From an uncultured Lachnospiraceae bacterium (GTDB taxonomy: Bacteria; Bacillota; Clostridia; Lachnospirales; Lachnospiraceae), in assembly GCA_946566685.1 (NCBI GenBank), contig CAMNXA010000010.1, positions 1 to 64,000 of the forward strand: DNA of 64,000 bases. Reading direction: 5' to 3'. Of this stretch, positions 24,717-32,557 are shown one piece after another (the stretch's first letter is position 1; the number at the start of each line of letters is the position of its first letter). The notes beneath the pieces were generated by a model. The model saw only the letters and a program-made list of their open reading frames with translations, was not told the origin of the DNA and ran no database searches. The position numbers and the translations under genes were made by a program.

Positions 24717-25940
24717 ATGGTATGGTTTGAGATTAAAAAGATTTTTTCCAGGACGGGAAATAAAATTGCGTTATTGCTTTTGGCGGCGTTATTGTCTTTG
24801 ACATGTTTCCTGACGGTTGGAAGTGTGGAGTATGTGGATGAGCAGGGAGAATCTGCAAGCGGTATCGAGGCGGCAAGGCACCTGCGGGAGGACAAGAACC
24901 AGTGGGCCGGCGAGATCACAGAGGAAGTGCTGTTGAAAGTACTGCAAAGAGATGCTGAAATCAACGCATCAGAGGAGTATTTGTCCAAAGATGTTCAGGA
25001 GAATAACAAAGCGTATGCTAAAAAACAGGGTTTTTCCGATATCAGGGACATGCTGAATCATGCGTTTACTCCTTTTCGGGAGTATGATTATTACCGGGTT
25101 GACAGTCTGACTGCAAAGGAAGCGGCCAGGTTCTATGAGCAACGGGTGGTCGTTCTTATGGACTGGTTAAACAGTGATGAGGCTAAAGACAGATATTCGG
25201 AGGAAGAGAAAAACTTTATTATCACAAAATACAGGGAACTACAGACACCTTTGTATTATGAATATGCCGATGGGTGGAAAGCTTTTGCGGAATATGCGCC
25301 TACGATTATCATGCTGACGGTGCTGATTTTGGCATTTCCGATAGCGGGTGTTTTTGCAAATGAGTTTCAGTGCAGGGCGGAATCTATATTCTTTTCGGCC
25401 AGACTGGGAAGGAATAAAGCCGTCCGGTCCAAGATATACGCAGGCATATGGATCATCACAGGTATTTATTGGACGGTGATTTTTTGGTATTCAGCTGTGG
25501 TGCTTGGCATATTGGGGACGGATGGGGCAGAATGTGCGATTCAGACAAGCCTTGGCGGTTGGAAAAGTTTCTATCATATCACCAATCTGCAAAATTATTT
25601 TCTGATCGTGGGCGGCGGATACCTGGGCAGCCTGTTTATCCTCACACTGGTCATGTTCCTGTCGGCCAGGACACATTCCATGGTTTTGCCGGTCACAGTC
25701 CCCTTTATCCTGCTGTTTCTTCCTTCCTTTTTGAGTAATCTTCCTGTGTTATCCGAAGTGCTGGGACTTTGGCCGGATCAGCTTTTACAGATGGGACAGA
25801 CAGTCTGTATGTTTCATCTGTACCAGGTGGGAAATAAGGTGGTCGGGGCAGTGCCAATCATCATGATTTTGTATCCCGTGTTAACGTGCGTGCTTTTGCC
25901 CCTGTTATACCGTATATATAGTAGAACAGAGGTTAAATAA
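24717..25940 (+). CDS. ABC transporter permease
   Basis: The 407-residue product has one N-terminal helix (about 17-37), a large extracytoplasmic charged loop (about 40-190), and a C-terminal block of five or so helices, the layout of ABC-2-like permeases. It directly follows its ATPase gene and ends the ECF-sigma operon. The next gene is convergent only 28 bases away, with no obvious terminator between. Confidence 0.82.
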   Translation: MVWFEIKKIFSRTGNKIALLLLAALLSLTCFLTVGSVEYVDEQGESASGIEAARHLREDKNQWAGEITEEVLLKVLQRDAEINASEEYLSKDVQENNKAYAKKQGFSDIRDMLNHAFTPFREYDYYRVDSLTAKEAARFYEQRVVVLMDWLNSDEAKDRYSEEEKNFIITKYRELQTPLYYEYADGWKAFAEYAPTIIMLTVLILAFPIAGVFANEFQCRAESIFFSARLGRNKAVRSKIYAGIWIITGIYWTVIFWYSAVVLGILGTDGAECAIQTSLGGWKSFYHITNLQNYFLIVGGGYLGSLFILTLVMFLSARTHSMVLPVTVPFILLFLPSFLSNLPVLSEVLGLWPDQLLQMGQTVCMFHLYQVGNKVVGAVPIIMILYPVLTCVLLPLLYRIYSRTEVK

Positions 25941-25968
25941 TGGACTAAATACAGGCAGGGAGCGCGGC

Positions 25969-27027
25969 TTAGTAGATTGCCGCAATTGTAAGTTCAGGCT
26001 GGCGGGAAAGGTCAATCTTTTCACCATCCGCTTTTTGCAGCAGGGGTCTGGCCAGGTAAGCTTTGTTGATTTCCACGATCTCAGCCTCCATATCGTTATT
26101 GAGCCGCACATTGAAGTAAAGCTGCGTGGAAGCAATATGATAGAGAATCGGCCGGAGAATGGCTTCGTCATATTTGGCATAACCATCCCGCTCAAAATTC
26201 TCGATCACCTGAAAAGGATTTAAGGACTGGCGGTAGGTTCTGGCGGAGGTCATGGCCTCATAGGCATCTATGACAGCAATATATTTGGCAAAGATATCAA
26301 TCTTATCACTGCGGAGTTTGGAAGGATAGCCGGAACCATCACAGCGCTCGTGGTGCATGAGGGTGGCCTTGATCACATGTTCGTTCAAATGCTGGTCTTT
26401 TAACAGATTGAACCCCAGCATGGTATGTGTTTTTAATTTGGCAAAGTCAAGATCAGTCAGTTTATCCGGTTTCCAGAGCAATTCCTGGGGAAGTTCCAGT
26501 TTACCGATATCGTAGAAAAAGCCACACTGTATCAACAGGAAAATATCTTCCTTGGAAAGTTTCCACCAGGTGCCAAATACCCCGGCAATCAGTGCGGAGT
26601 TGAGGCAGTGAGCGTGTGTCATATCGTCCTCTCTGGGCAGCATGTTATATAGAAAATCCAGAAGCTGTTCGCCGTTTCTGGCACAGGACGTAATCTTCAC
26701 ATACAATTCCATCAGCCTGTTCATGCGTACCGGGACGCCCTTTTCCACAAAATCCATCATCAGCTGGCCATATACGGGCATACAGTCATTATAGGTAAAT
26801 TCAAAATATTTGAATTCGCTGCTGAGCCGCACTTTTTCAAAATGGGTAGTGGCATAGTCGATTTCTTCCTTGATCGCGACACACATGATGGAGTGGCGCG
26901 CCAGCTTGGCGATCACTTTTTCGGTCACTACAGTATCTTTCGGAAAGATTAGTTCATTTTGGTAATTGTAAACATCCTCACCGATCACCATATCGTTTTC
27001 CAGAGCCATACGGGCAATATTTTTCAT
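25969..27027 (-). CDS. HD-GYP domain protein with substituted HD motif
   Basis: The 352-residue product has a conserved N-terminal region (about 1-110) and a C-terminal HD-GYP domain: H138/H140, then FFYDIGK (171-176), HTMLGF (201-206), HHERCDGSGYP (225-235) and DAYEAMTSARTYR. The canonical HD pair (usually LLHDIGK) is Tyr172-Asp173 here, so one metal ligand is missing while the GYP motif is intact. HD-GYP enzymes hydrolyse cyclic di-GMP; with Tyr in place of His, activity may be altered or lost, as in other unconventional GYP proteins. A GGAGGGGATTCCC ribosome-binding site supports the start. Confidence 0.82.
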   Translation of the reverse strand: MKNIARMALENDMVIGEDVYNYQNELIFPKDTVVTEKVIAKLARHSIMCVAIKEEIDYATTHFEKVRLSSEFKYFEFTYNDCMPVYGQLMMDFVEKGVPVRMNRLMELYVKITSCARNGEQLLDFLYNMLPREDDMTHAHCLNSALIAGVFGTWWKLSKEDIFLLIQCGFFYDIGKLELPQELLWKPDKLTDLDFAKLKTHTMLGFNLLKDQHLNEHVIKATLMHHERCDGSGYPSKLRSDKIDIFAKYIAVIDAYEAMTSARTYRQSLNPFQVIENFERDGYAKYDEAILRPILYHIASTQLYFNVRLNNDMEAEIVEINKAYLARPLLQKADGEKIDLSRQPELTIAAIY

Positions 27028-27108
27028 GGGAATCCCCTCCTGTTTTTATGATAACAGAAAACAATTCTATTGAAAACCCTGAAATTCGGCTGAAATTCAT
27101 ATGGGTTT

Positions 27109-27138
27109 TTCTGTTCTATTTTTCAAAAGTGTGATAAA
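27109..27138 (+). promoter_or_regulatory. Possible extended -10 promoter
   Basis: TGTGATAAAATGG around 27130-27142 gives an extended -10 (TG-T-GATAAA). The -35 region TTCTGT is weak. The same TGTGATAAAATGG-CG string recurs before the DUF4321 gene at 45064. Confidence 0.35.
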
Positions 27139-27203
27139 ATGGACGCAGACTTTATGAATTGATAACAAAGTCCAGTGCTTTTGTGATACGATAGGGGAAA
27201 TGC

Positions 27204-27527
27204 ATGAAGTTTTATAAAAATCTCTATATTGGGGATACTATTAAAAAACCCGATAAGATAATAAGAAAACTGAAAAAGTATAAAAAGCTGCCGGGGATTT
27301 ACGTGATCGTCTGCGATGGCGCGCGAAAGCAGCTGGAAATCTACCATAGTCTGATGCTGCAACAGTGGTATTATAAGGAGAATCCGCCGGCAGTCCTGGG
27401 AATTGCGGGCAGCCAGGAAGAGGCATTTACACTGATACAGAAGATTGCACAGGAGGCTTTGGCAGCCACCGGAGAGGCGGATCTGTCTGCTTATCTTGGC
27501 GTGTATGATGAGAGTCATTTTGAATAA
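27204..27527 (+). CDS. Small unknown protein
   Basis: A 107-residue protein beginning MKFYKNLYIGDTIKKPDKIIRK, with a central LPGIYVIVCDGARKQLEI and a Cys. The pattern of short basic N-terminus and alternating strands suggests a compact alpha/beta fold. It is a common neighbour of DUF2953 genes in Clostridia by my recollection, but I know no function. The ribosome-binding site is modest (ATAGGGGAAATGC). It is followed within a few bases by the DUF2953 gene, so they are probably cotranscribed. Confidence 0.65.
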   Translation: MKFYKNLYIGDTIKKPDKIIRKLKKYKKLPGIYVIVCDGARKQLEIYHSLMLQQWYYKENPPAVLGIAGSQEEAFTLIQKIAQEALAATGEADLSAYLGVYDESHFE

Positions 27528-27538
27528 AGGTGTGTGTG

Positions 27539-28522
27539 ATGTTACATATCATATTGCTTATTTTAAAAATCATAGGGATCGTGCTTCTATGTATCATAGG
27601 AGTTATCATACTGGTGTTGCTTGGCGTCCTTTTCGTGCCGGTGCGTTATCGGATTGAAGTCATGCGAAAGGAAGGAGAGGAGGAACCACCGGTAGATGTG
27701 CGGGTGAAAGTTACCTGGCTGTTGCATTTGTTAAATGTTCTGATACGGTATCCATGCGAGACGCTTGTGCGGGTGCGCCTGATGATCTTCACCATATGGA
27801 AGATGCCGTTTCAGAAAGGGCAGGAAGGGCAGAGCGATCAGGAAGACGATGTAGCGGAGGAGGGGGACTCTCAGGCAGGAACAGATAGGGAGCCACAGGA
27901 AAAAAATTCAGAGAAACAATCTGCATCCACAGCGGAAAAAATAATGTCAGTGGAAAAAGAAAAGATTCCGACCGTTACGATTCAGGCTACGGGGACAGAG
28001 GATGAAAGCGATGAGACAAAAGAGGCCCCCACTTTTATGGACAAGCTGCGGGCTCTGCCGGTCATCCTGAGAAAGGTGATCGAGAAAATTAAGAGTCTGT
28101 TTGAAAATATACAGTACACAATCCGAAGGTTCTGTGATAAAATGAAATCTATATCGGATAATATACAGTATTATAAAGCACTTGTGGAGAGCGAAGCTTT
28201 CCATAATTCTTTCGGACTCTGTAAGGAGGAACTGGCGGCAATCTTAAAGAGTCTGAAACCGCAGAAGCTTGAGGCGAAGCTGATCGTAGGTATGGATGAT
28301 CCGGCGGCAACAGGAGAAATACTGGCGGTCTGCGGCATGTTGTACCCGATTTTGGGCGGACATGTGGATGTGACCGGCGACTTTGAGAGGAAACGTATCG
28401 AGGGCAGTGTGTTTATCCAGGGAAAGATTCGAGCATGGACTTTCCTGCGGGCAGCGGTACGGATTTATTTCAATAAAGATATCAAGAGATTACTCAGGTT
28501 ATGGAAGAAGGAGGCAGCATAA
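27539..28522 (+). CDS. DUF2953 domain-containing protein (YtfI-like)
   Basis: The 327-residue product has an N-terminal membrane helix (about 5-35, Ile/Leu-rich), FVPVRYRIEV, a low-complexity charged linker (about 95-165) and the C-terminal DUF2953 part with AVRIYFNKDIKRLLRL. In Bacillus and Clostridia this family (YtfI) is encoded next to GerW/YtfJ, as here, and is associated with sporulation. ATG 27539 with TAAAGG eight bases upstream is preferred over GTG 27530. The stop overlaps the next ATG by one base. Confidence 0.78.
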   Translation: MLHIILLILKIIGIVLLCIIGVIILVLLGVLFVPVRYRIEVMRKEGEEEPPVDVRVKVTWLLHLLNVLIRYPCETLVRVRLMIFTIWKMPFQKGQEGQSDQEDDVAEEGDSQAGTDREPQEKNSEKQSASTAEKIMSVEKEKIPTVTIQATGTEDESDETKEAPTFMDKLRALPVILRKVIEKIKSLFENIQYTIRRFCDKMKSISDNIQYYKALVESEAFHNSFGLCKEELAAILKSLKPQKLEAKLIVGMDDPAATGEILAVCGMLYPILGGHVDVTGDFERKRIEGSVFIQGKIRAWTFLRAAVRIYFNKDIKRLLRLWKKEAA

Positions 28523-28914
28523 TGGCAGAGAATAATTTTGCAGGTGTGATAGAATCCCTGATGAAGGGCATGAACGCAGTGATTGGAACCAAGACGGTGG
28601 TAGGAGATGCCACACAGGTGGGAGATACGATCATCTTACCGTTAGTGGATGTGAGTTTTGGAGTGGGTGCCGGTGCGAGCGCCGGTGATAAGAAGAATGG
28701 CGGCGGCGGTGGATTTTCTGCCAAGATGACACCCAGCGCTGTACTTGTGATTAAGAATGGGTCTACGAAACTGGTTAATATTAAGAATCAGGATACGGTC
28801 ACCAAGGTGCTCGATATGATCCCGGATATTGTGGAGAAATTTACGGCGCCGAAGGAAGAGATGATCGAGGATGATGCGGCGGTGGATATCGCTTTCCCAG
28901 AGCAGGACAAGTAG
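28522..28914 (+). CDS. GerW/YtfJ family sporulation protein
   Basis: The 130-residue product shows the family pattern: GTKTVVGDATQVGDTIILPLVDVSFGVGAG (read in parts), a Gly-rich loop, then VTPSAVLVIKNG-like SAVLVIKNGSTKLV and KVLDMIPDIVEKF. YtfJ/GerW is a spore-associated protein needed for germination responses in Bacillus. ATG 28522 has GGAGG upstream and overlaps the preceding stop, so the pair is coupled as in related genomes. The C-terminus is acidic. Confidence 0.88.
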   Translation: MAENNFAGVIESLMKGMNAVIGTKTVVGDATQVGDTIILPLVDVSFGVGAGASAGDKKNGGGGGFSAKMTPSAVLVIKNGSTKLVNIKNQDTVTKVLDMIPDIVEKFTAPKEEMIEDDAAVDIAFPEQDK

Positions 28915-28987
28915 GGTTCGGGTTTCAGAATCATTTTTCGCAAAAGAACATATAGTATAGTAAAAGCGTAAACAGGGATAGCAGCAT

Positions 28988-29128
28988 ATGAAAAAAATGA
29001 TCGGGTTTGTCGCCCTTTGTGTCGCCTGCGGAATGTTAGTCATGCTTTTTTTGACGAACCGGTTTGTGGGGCTTGTGCTGATTGTCCTGCTTATGCTGAT
29101 CGGGTACAATTTTTTTTGCTGCGATTAA
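28988..29128 (+). CDS. Small membrane protein
   Basis: A 46-residue ORF, MKKMIGFVALCVACGM... ending in GYNFFCCD, with two closely spaced hydrophobic segments and four Cys. It lies between the GerW gene and the J-domain gene, with only a weak AGGGA ahead of the ATG. Its composition (Leu, Val, Ile, Cys) and position after a spore gene suggest a small sporulation or membrane peptide, but this is speculation. It could also be non-coding. Confidence 0.45.
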   Translation: MKKMIGFVALCVACGMLVMLFLTNRFVGLVLIVLLMLIGYNFFCCD

Positions 29129-29168
29129 CGTCTGATACCAGATACATCTGATATGATGAAGGAGTACT

Positions 29169-29708
29169 ATGGAAAAATTTGAGGAGATACTGGTGCATGG
29201 TTCCGAAGATGAACTGCAAGAGTTGAAGTCCTGGCTTTTTCGGGAAAATATCCGTCTTGCAACGGCCACGAAAGAGCTGGAGCAGATGCAGGAGAAGTTT
29301 TTGCAGGAAAAGGTGCAGTTTCAGGAAGAGATGAAAGTCTTAAACCGTAAGATATCCAGCGAGCAGCAGCGGTTGAAAGAAGACAGTCAGTTTTTTGCCA
29401 AGAAGCTGGAGATTTTACAGAATGGTTTCCAGCAGCTTGATATCGACCGCAGGCGGCTTGACAAGGAATGGTCAAGGCTTGCGGCAGAAAAGGAGTTTTT
29501 GGAGGAACACAGTGTGTACGAGGGCATATCGGAAGTGTCCGTGTTTTTCCATGGGGTGAATAATCCTTTGGCGCTTAAAAAGCGCTACAAGGATCTGAAT
29601 AAGATTTTTCATCCGGACAACCTTTCTGGTGATACGGAGATCATTCAGAAGATCAACAGGGAATACGAGAATCTGAAGAGAGAGTATGAGGGATTCAAAC
29701 AGGCGTAA
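29169..29708 (+). CDS. Coiled-coil protein with C-terminal J domain
   Basis: The 179-residue product has a long coiled coil (about residues 15-115, heptads rich in Glu/Lys/Gln) and a C-terminal J domain: LKKRYKDLNKIFHPDN (HPD at 148-150) and INREYENLKREYEGF. J domains stimulate DnaK ATPase; the coiled coil could target a client or a location. GAAGGAG precedes the ATG. No other chaperone gene is nearby. Confidence 0.8.
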   Translation: MEKFEEILVHGSEDELQELKSWLFRENIRLATATKELEQMQEKFLQEKVQFQEEMKVLNRKISSEQQRLKEDSQFFAKKLEILQNGFQQLDIDRRRLDKEWSRLAAEKEFLEEHSVYEGISEVSVFFHGVNNPLALKKRYKDLNKIFHPDNLSGDTEIIQKINREYENLKREYEGFKQA

Positions 29709-29737
29709 AAAAGGTAAATTCCTTCGGAAGATTAACA

Positions 29738-29778
29738 AATCGAGCAAGCTCGATTGCGAGATCCGCTTCGCGGACTCG
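29738..29778. repeat. GC-rich hairpin repeat, copy A
   Basis: Two adjacent hairpins: AATCGAGC/GCTCGATT (29738-29755) and CGAGATCCGCTTCGCGGACTCG (29757-29778). It is the reverse-oriented counterpart of the element at 30130-30170 on the other side of rpmB. Confidence 0.7.
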
Positions 29779-29800
29779 GATAAGCGGAGGGAATATAAAA

Positions 29801-29828
29801 AGACCAGTCCCAGATGGATTGGTCTTTC
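29801..29828. terminator. Bidirectional terminator between the J-domain gene and rpmB
   Basis: AGACCAGTCC (29801-29810) pairs with GGATTGGTCT (29816-29825) around CAGAT. T-runs occur on both sides (TTTC on plus, TTTTTATA on minus), so it can end both convergent transcripts. Confidence 0.8.
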
Positions 29829-29855
29829 ATACGTTTACGATAATATTGACGAAGG

Positions 29856-30041
29856 TTAAGCGCGCTCTACTTTGCCAGATCTTAAACAACGCGTACAAAC
29901 GTGCAGTTTTTTGCTGGCGCCATTTACTTTACATTTCACGTTCTGGATATTGGAATTCCAAATTCTGTTAGATCTTCTATGTGAATGGCTTACGTTGTTT
30001 CCGAAATGAGCGCCCTTACCACAAATATCACATTTAGCCAT
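29856..30041 (-). CDS. rpmB: 50S ribosomal protein L28
   Basis: The 61-residue product is standard L28 length for Firmicutes. It starts MAKCDICGKGAHFGNNVSHSH with the CxxC (residues 4-7) and has a second CxxC (CTRCLRSGK) near the end, so it is the zinc-binding form. GAGGTG precedes the ATG. It is a monocistronic gene with a good promoter at 30185-30213 and a leader of about 135 bases containing hairpin repeats. Confidence 0.95.
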   Translation of the reverse strand: MAKCDICGKGAHFGNNVSHSHRRSNRIWNSNIQNVKCKVNGASKKLHVCTRCLRSGKVERA

Positions 30042-30080
30042 CTTTGCACCTCCTCACGATTCTTGGTTATGTCTTATGCC

Positions 30081-30101
30081 CGAGGCCGCGGAGCGAATCT
30101 C
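30081..30101. repeat. GC-rich hairpin repeat, partial copy in rpmB leader
   Basis: CGAGGCCGCGGAGCGAATCTC resembles the CGAGGCCGCGAAGCGGAGCTCG core at 30130. It is degenerate and lies within the predicted rpmB 5' untranslated region. Confidence 0.5.
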
Positions 30102-30129
30102 ACAATTGAGAAATTTCCCGGTTATTTTC

Positions 30130-30170
30130 CGAGGCCGCGAAGCGGAGCTCGAATCGAGCAACGCTCGATT
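30130..30170. repeat. GC-rich hairpin repeat, copy B
   Basis: CGAGGCCGCGAAGCGGAGCTCG-type hairpin (30130-30151, written in two parts: CGAGGCCGCGAA and GCGGAGCTCG) followed by AATCGAGC/GCTCGATT (30152-30170). Inverted relative to copy A at 29738, so rpmB is bracketed by the pair. Confidence 0.7.
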
Positions 30171-30184
30171 TATGCAACATTTGT

Positions 30185-30213
30185 ATAATAGCAGAAAGCA
30201 GAACATAATGCAA
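30185..30213 (-). promoter_or_regulatory. SigA promoter of rpmB
   Basis: On the minus strand TTGCAT (30213-30208), a 17-base spacer and TATTAT (30190-30185). Confidence 0.65.
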
Positions 30214-30274
30214 GCATTAATTACATATTTTGGGCATAAAATTTATGCTGTTGGTAAATATAGTATATTTTTTG

Positions 30275-30303
30275 TTTCATTTTTTGGTATATCGGGTTAT
30301 AAT
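30275..30303 (+). promoter_or_regulatory. Possible promoter of the asp23-DAK2 operon
   Basis: TATAAT at 30298-30303 is a perfect -10; the -35 at 30275-30280 (TTTCAT) is weak. It is 36 bases before the asp23 start. Confidence 0.4.
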
Positions 30304-30338
30304 AGCAATATATGTTTAGAATAATAAGGAGGTAATCT

Positions 30339-30698
30339 ATGAAAGTCTCTTCGATGGACACCCATATGGGGAATATTTCTATTGATCAGGAAGTGATAGC
30401 CCAGTATGCGGGTACTGTGGCGATGGAATGTTTCGGTGTGGTCGGTATGGCCAGTATGAGCGTCAAGGACGGTCTGGTCAAACTATTAAAAAAGGACAGC
30501 ATGACCAGGGGAATCCAGGTCTTTTTAAACAATAACAAACTGACACTTAACTTTCATATCATCGTCTCATACGGTGTGAGTATCCTGGCCGTGGCGGACA
30601 ATCTGATTGACAGTGTCAAATATAAGGTGGAAGAGTTTACCGGGATTGAGATAGAAAAGATCAACATCTTCGTAGAAGGTGTGAAAGTGATTGACTAA
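30339..30698 (+). CDS. Asp23/Gls24 family envelope stress protein
   Basis: The 119-residue product matches the Asp23 fold: GNISIDQEVIAQYAGTVAMECFGVVGMA, an LNFHIIVSYGVSI strand, and VEEFTGIEIEKINIFVEGV (read in parts). Members are abundant cytoplasmic or membrane-tethered proteins; in Firmicutes this short form (YloU) precedes the DAK2 kinase gene, as here, with an 8-base overlap of open frames. AAGGAGG supports the start. The specific role is unclear. Confidence 0.88.
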   Translation: MKVSSMDTHMGNISIDQEVIAQYAGTVAMECFGVVGMASMSVKDGLVKLLKKDSMTRGIQVFLNNNKLTLNFHIIVSYGVSILAVADNLIDSVKYKVEEFTGIEIEKINIFVEGVKVID

Positions 30699-30714
30699 GG
30701 GAGGAGCAAATAAG

Positions 30715-32403
30715 GTGGATTCAAATACAATAGATGCCAAATTGATGGCAAAAATGTTCCTGGCAGGTGCTAAGAACCTTGAAAGTAAAAAGGAATGGAT
30801 CAACGAGTTAAATGTATTCCCGGTGCCGGATGGCGACACGGGTACCAATATGACATTGACGATTATGTCTGCGGCCAGAGAGGTTTTAGCACTTTATGAT
30901 ATGGGAGATATCGATATGATATCTTTGTGTAAAGCAATCTCTTCCGGTTCTCTGCGCGGTGCCAGAGGTAATTCCGGTGTGATTCTGTCTCAGCTTTTCA
31001 GGGGCTTTACCAAAGGGGTAAAAGAGTGTCAGGAGATTACGATTCCGGTGCTGGCGTCAGCCTTTGAGAAGGCGGTGGAGACAGCTTATAAAGCGGTTAT
31101 GAAACCAAAGGAAGGCACGATCCTCACTGTGGCCAAAGGCGGAGCCACAAAGGCGAGGGAACTTGCAGATGCAGGGGTTACAGATCTCTCAGAGTTTTTA
31201 TCCCAGGTGATCGCCCATGCGGATGAAGTGTTGGAACAGACGCCGGAACTTTTGCCGGTCTTAAAGCAGGCGGGCGTTGTTGACTCTGGCGGTCAAGGGC
31301 TGATGCAGGTATTGAAGGGCGCTTATGACGCATATCTCGGTAAGGAGATCGACCTGACGCTTGACAAGGCGAGTGCCGGAACCGCAGCATCCAAATCCGG
31401 GACACCGAATTTCGAAGCACAGGCCAATGCGGATATTAAGTTTGGTTATTGTACCGAGTTTATCATTATGTTGAATAAGGTATTTAACATTAAGACAGAG
31501 ATGGATTTTAAGGCCTATCTGGAGTCCATTGGTGATTCCATTGTAGTAGTGGCAGATGAGGACGTGGTAAAGGTGCACGTACATACCAACGATCCTGGTC
31601 TGGCGATCCAGAAGGCGTTGAAATACGGTGCATTATCTAATATGAAGATTGACAACATGCGGTTGGAACATCAGGAGAAGCTGTTTAAACTTTCTCAGAA
31701 AGAGGAGAAGAAGCAGGAAGAAGACGATCTGCCGGGGCCGAAGAAGGATGTCGGTTTTATTGCAGTATCCGTAGGTGACGGCATTGGGGAAATCTTCAAG
31801 GGACTTGGCGTGGATTATATTATCGAGGGCGGTCAGACCATGAATCCCAGCACGGAAGACATGTTGAATGCCATCGATAAGGTGAACGCGGATCATGTTT
31901 TCATTCTGCCCAACAATAAGAATATCATATTGGCAGCCAATCAGGCCCAGTCTCTGGTAAAGGATAAAGATATTGTGGTAATTCCCACCAAGACAGTACC
32001 GCAGGGCATTACGGCGGTGATCAACTATGTGCCGGATCTGTCGGTGGAGGAAAATACAACGGCTATGATGGAAGAGATGAAAGGAGTGGCTACCGGGCAG
32101 GTTACCTATGCGGTTAGAGATACGAACATTGACGGCCAGGAGATTAAACAGGGCGATTTCATGGGTCTTGGTGACAAGGGTATCCTCTCTGTGGGAACAG
32201 CAATTTCCAGTGTTACGTTAAACATGGTGGAGGCTATGGTGACGGAAGAGATGGAGCTGATCAGTATCTATTACGGTGCAGAGATTACGGAAGAAGACGC
32301 CGAGAAACTGCGGGGACAGATCGAAGAGAAATTCCCGGATTGTGATATTGAATTGCAGTATGGCGGCCAGCCAATCTACTATTATATCGTATCGGCGGAA
32401 TAG
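30715..32403 (+). CDS. DAK2 domain fatty acid kinase-like protein (YloV/FakA family)
   Basis: The 562-residue product begins with the DAK2 kinase domain: NELNVFPVPDGDTGTNM (the Asp cluster that binds Mg-ATP, about 38-46), SGSLRGARGNSGVILSQ and GVVDSGGQGL. The central and C-terminal DUF1949/DegV-like parts complete the FakA/YloV architecture. FakA phosphorylates fatty acids bound by DegV-family FakB proteins; a degV gene follows at 34573. The start is GTG 30715, eight bases after GGGAGGAG; an in-frame TTG at 30691 lies before that site. Confidence 0.88.
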   Translation: MDSNTIDAKLMAKMFLAGAKNLESKKEWINELNVFPVPDGDTGTNMTLTIMSAAREVLALYDMGDIDMISLCKAISSGSLRGARGNSGVILSQLFRGFTKGVKECQEITIPVLASAFEKAVETAYKAVMKPKEGTILTVAKGGATKARELADAGVTDLSEFLSQVIAHADEVLEQTPELLPVLKQAGVVDSGGQGLMQVLKGAYDAYLGKEIDLTLDKASAGTAASKSGTPNFEAQANADIKFGYCTEFIIMLNKVFNIKTEMDFKAYLESIGDSIVVVADEDVVKVHVHTNDPGLAIQKALKYGALSNMKIDNMRLEHQEKLFKLSQKEEKKQEEDDLPGPKKDVGFIAVSVGDGIGEIFKGLGVDYIIEGGQTMNPSTEDMLNAIDKVNADHVFILPNNKNIILAANQAQSLVKDKDIVVIPTKTVPQGITAVINYVPDLSVEENTTAMMEEMKGVATGQVTYAVRDTNIDGQEIKQGDFMGLGDKGILSVGTAISSVTLNMVEAMVTEEMELISIYYGAEITEEDAEKLRGQIEEKFPDCDIELQYGGQPIYYYIVSAE

Positions 32404-32428
32404 AACCCTATACGTTGTTATCAGCAAA

Positions 32429-32462
32429 GGCAGCGGACATTTATTTTGTCGGCTGTCTTTTT
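32429..32462 (+). terminator. Terminator after the DAK2 gene
   Basis: GGCAGCGGAC (32429-32438) pairs with GTCGGCTGTC (32448-32457) with one mismatch and one G-U pair, followed by TTTTT. Confidence 0.7.
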
Positions 32463-32557
32463 AGGGAGTGTTTATGGATAACATGTCGTTTATGGGGGTC
32501 GGGTAAAAAACGGCCGGCCTGTTTCAAAAATTATATATCACAACGGCGGAAGAACTG

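Noticed and set aside
32504-32506. Stop codon recoding (selenocysteine or pyrrolysine) in recG
   Set aside because: The codon is TAA, which neither system uses, and no insertion element is evident nearby.
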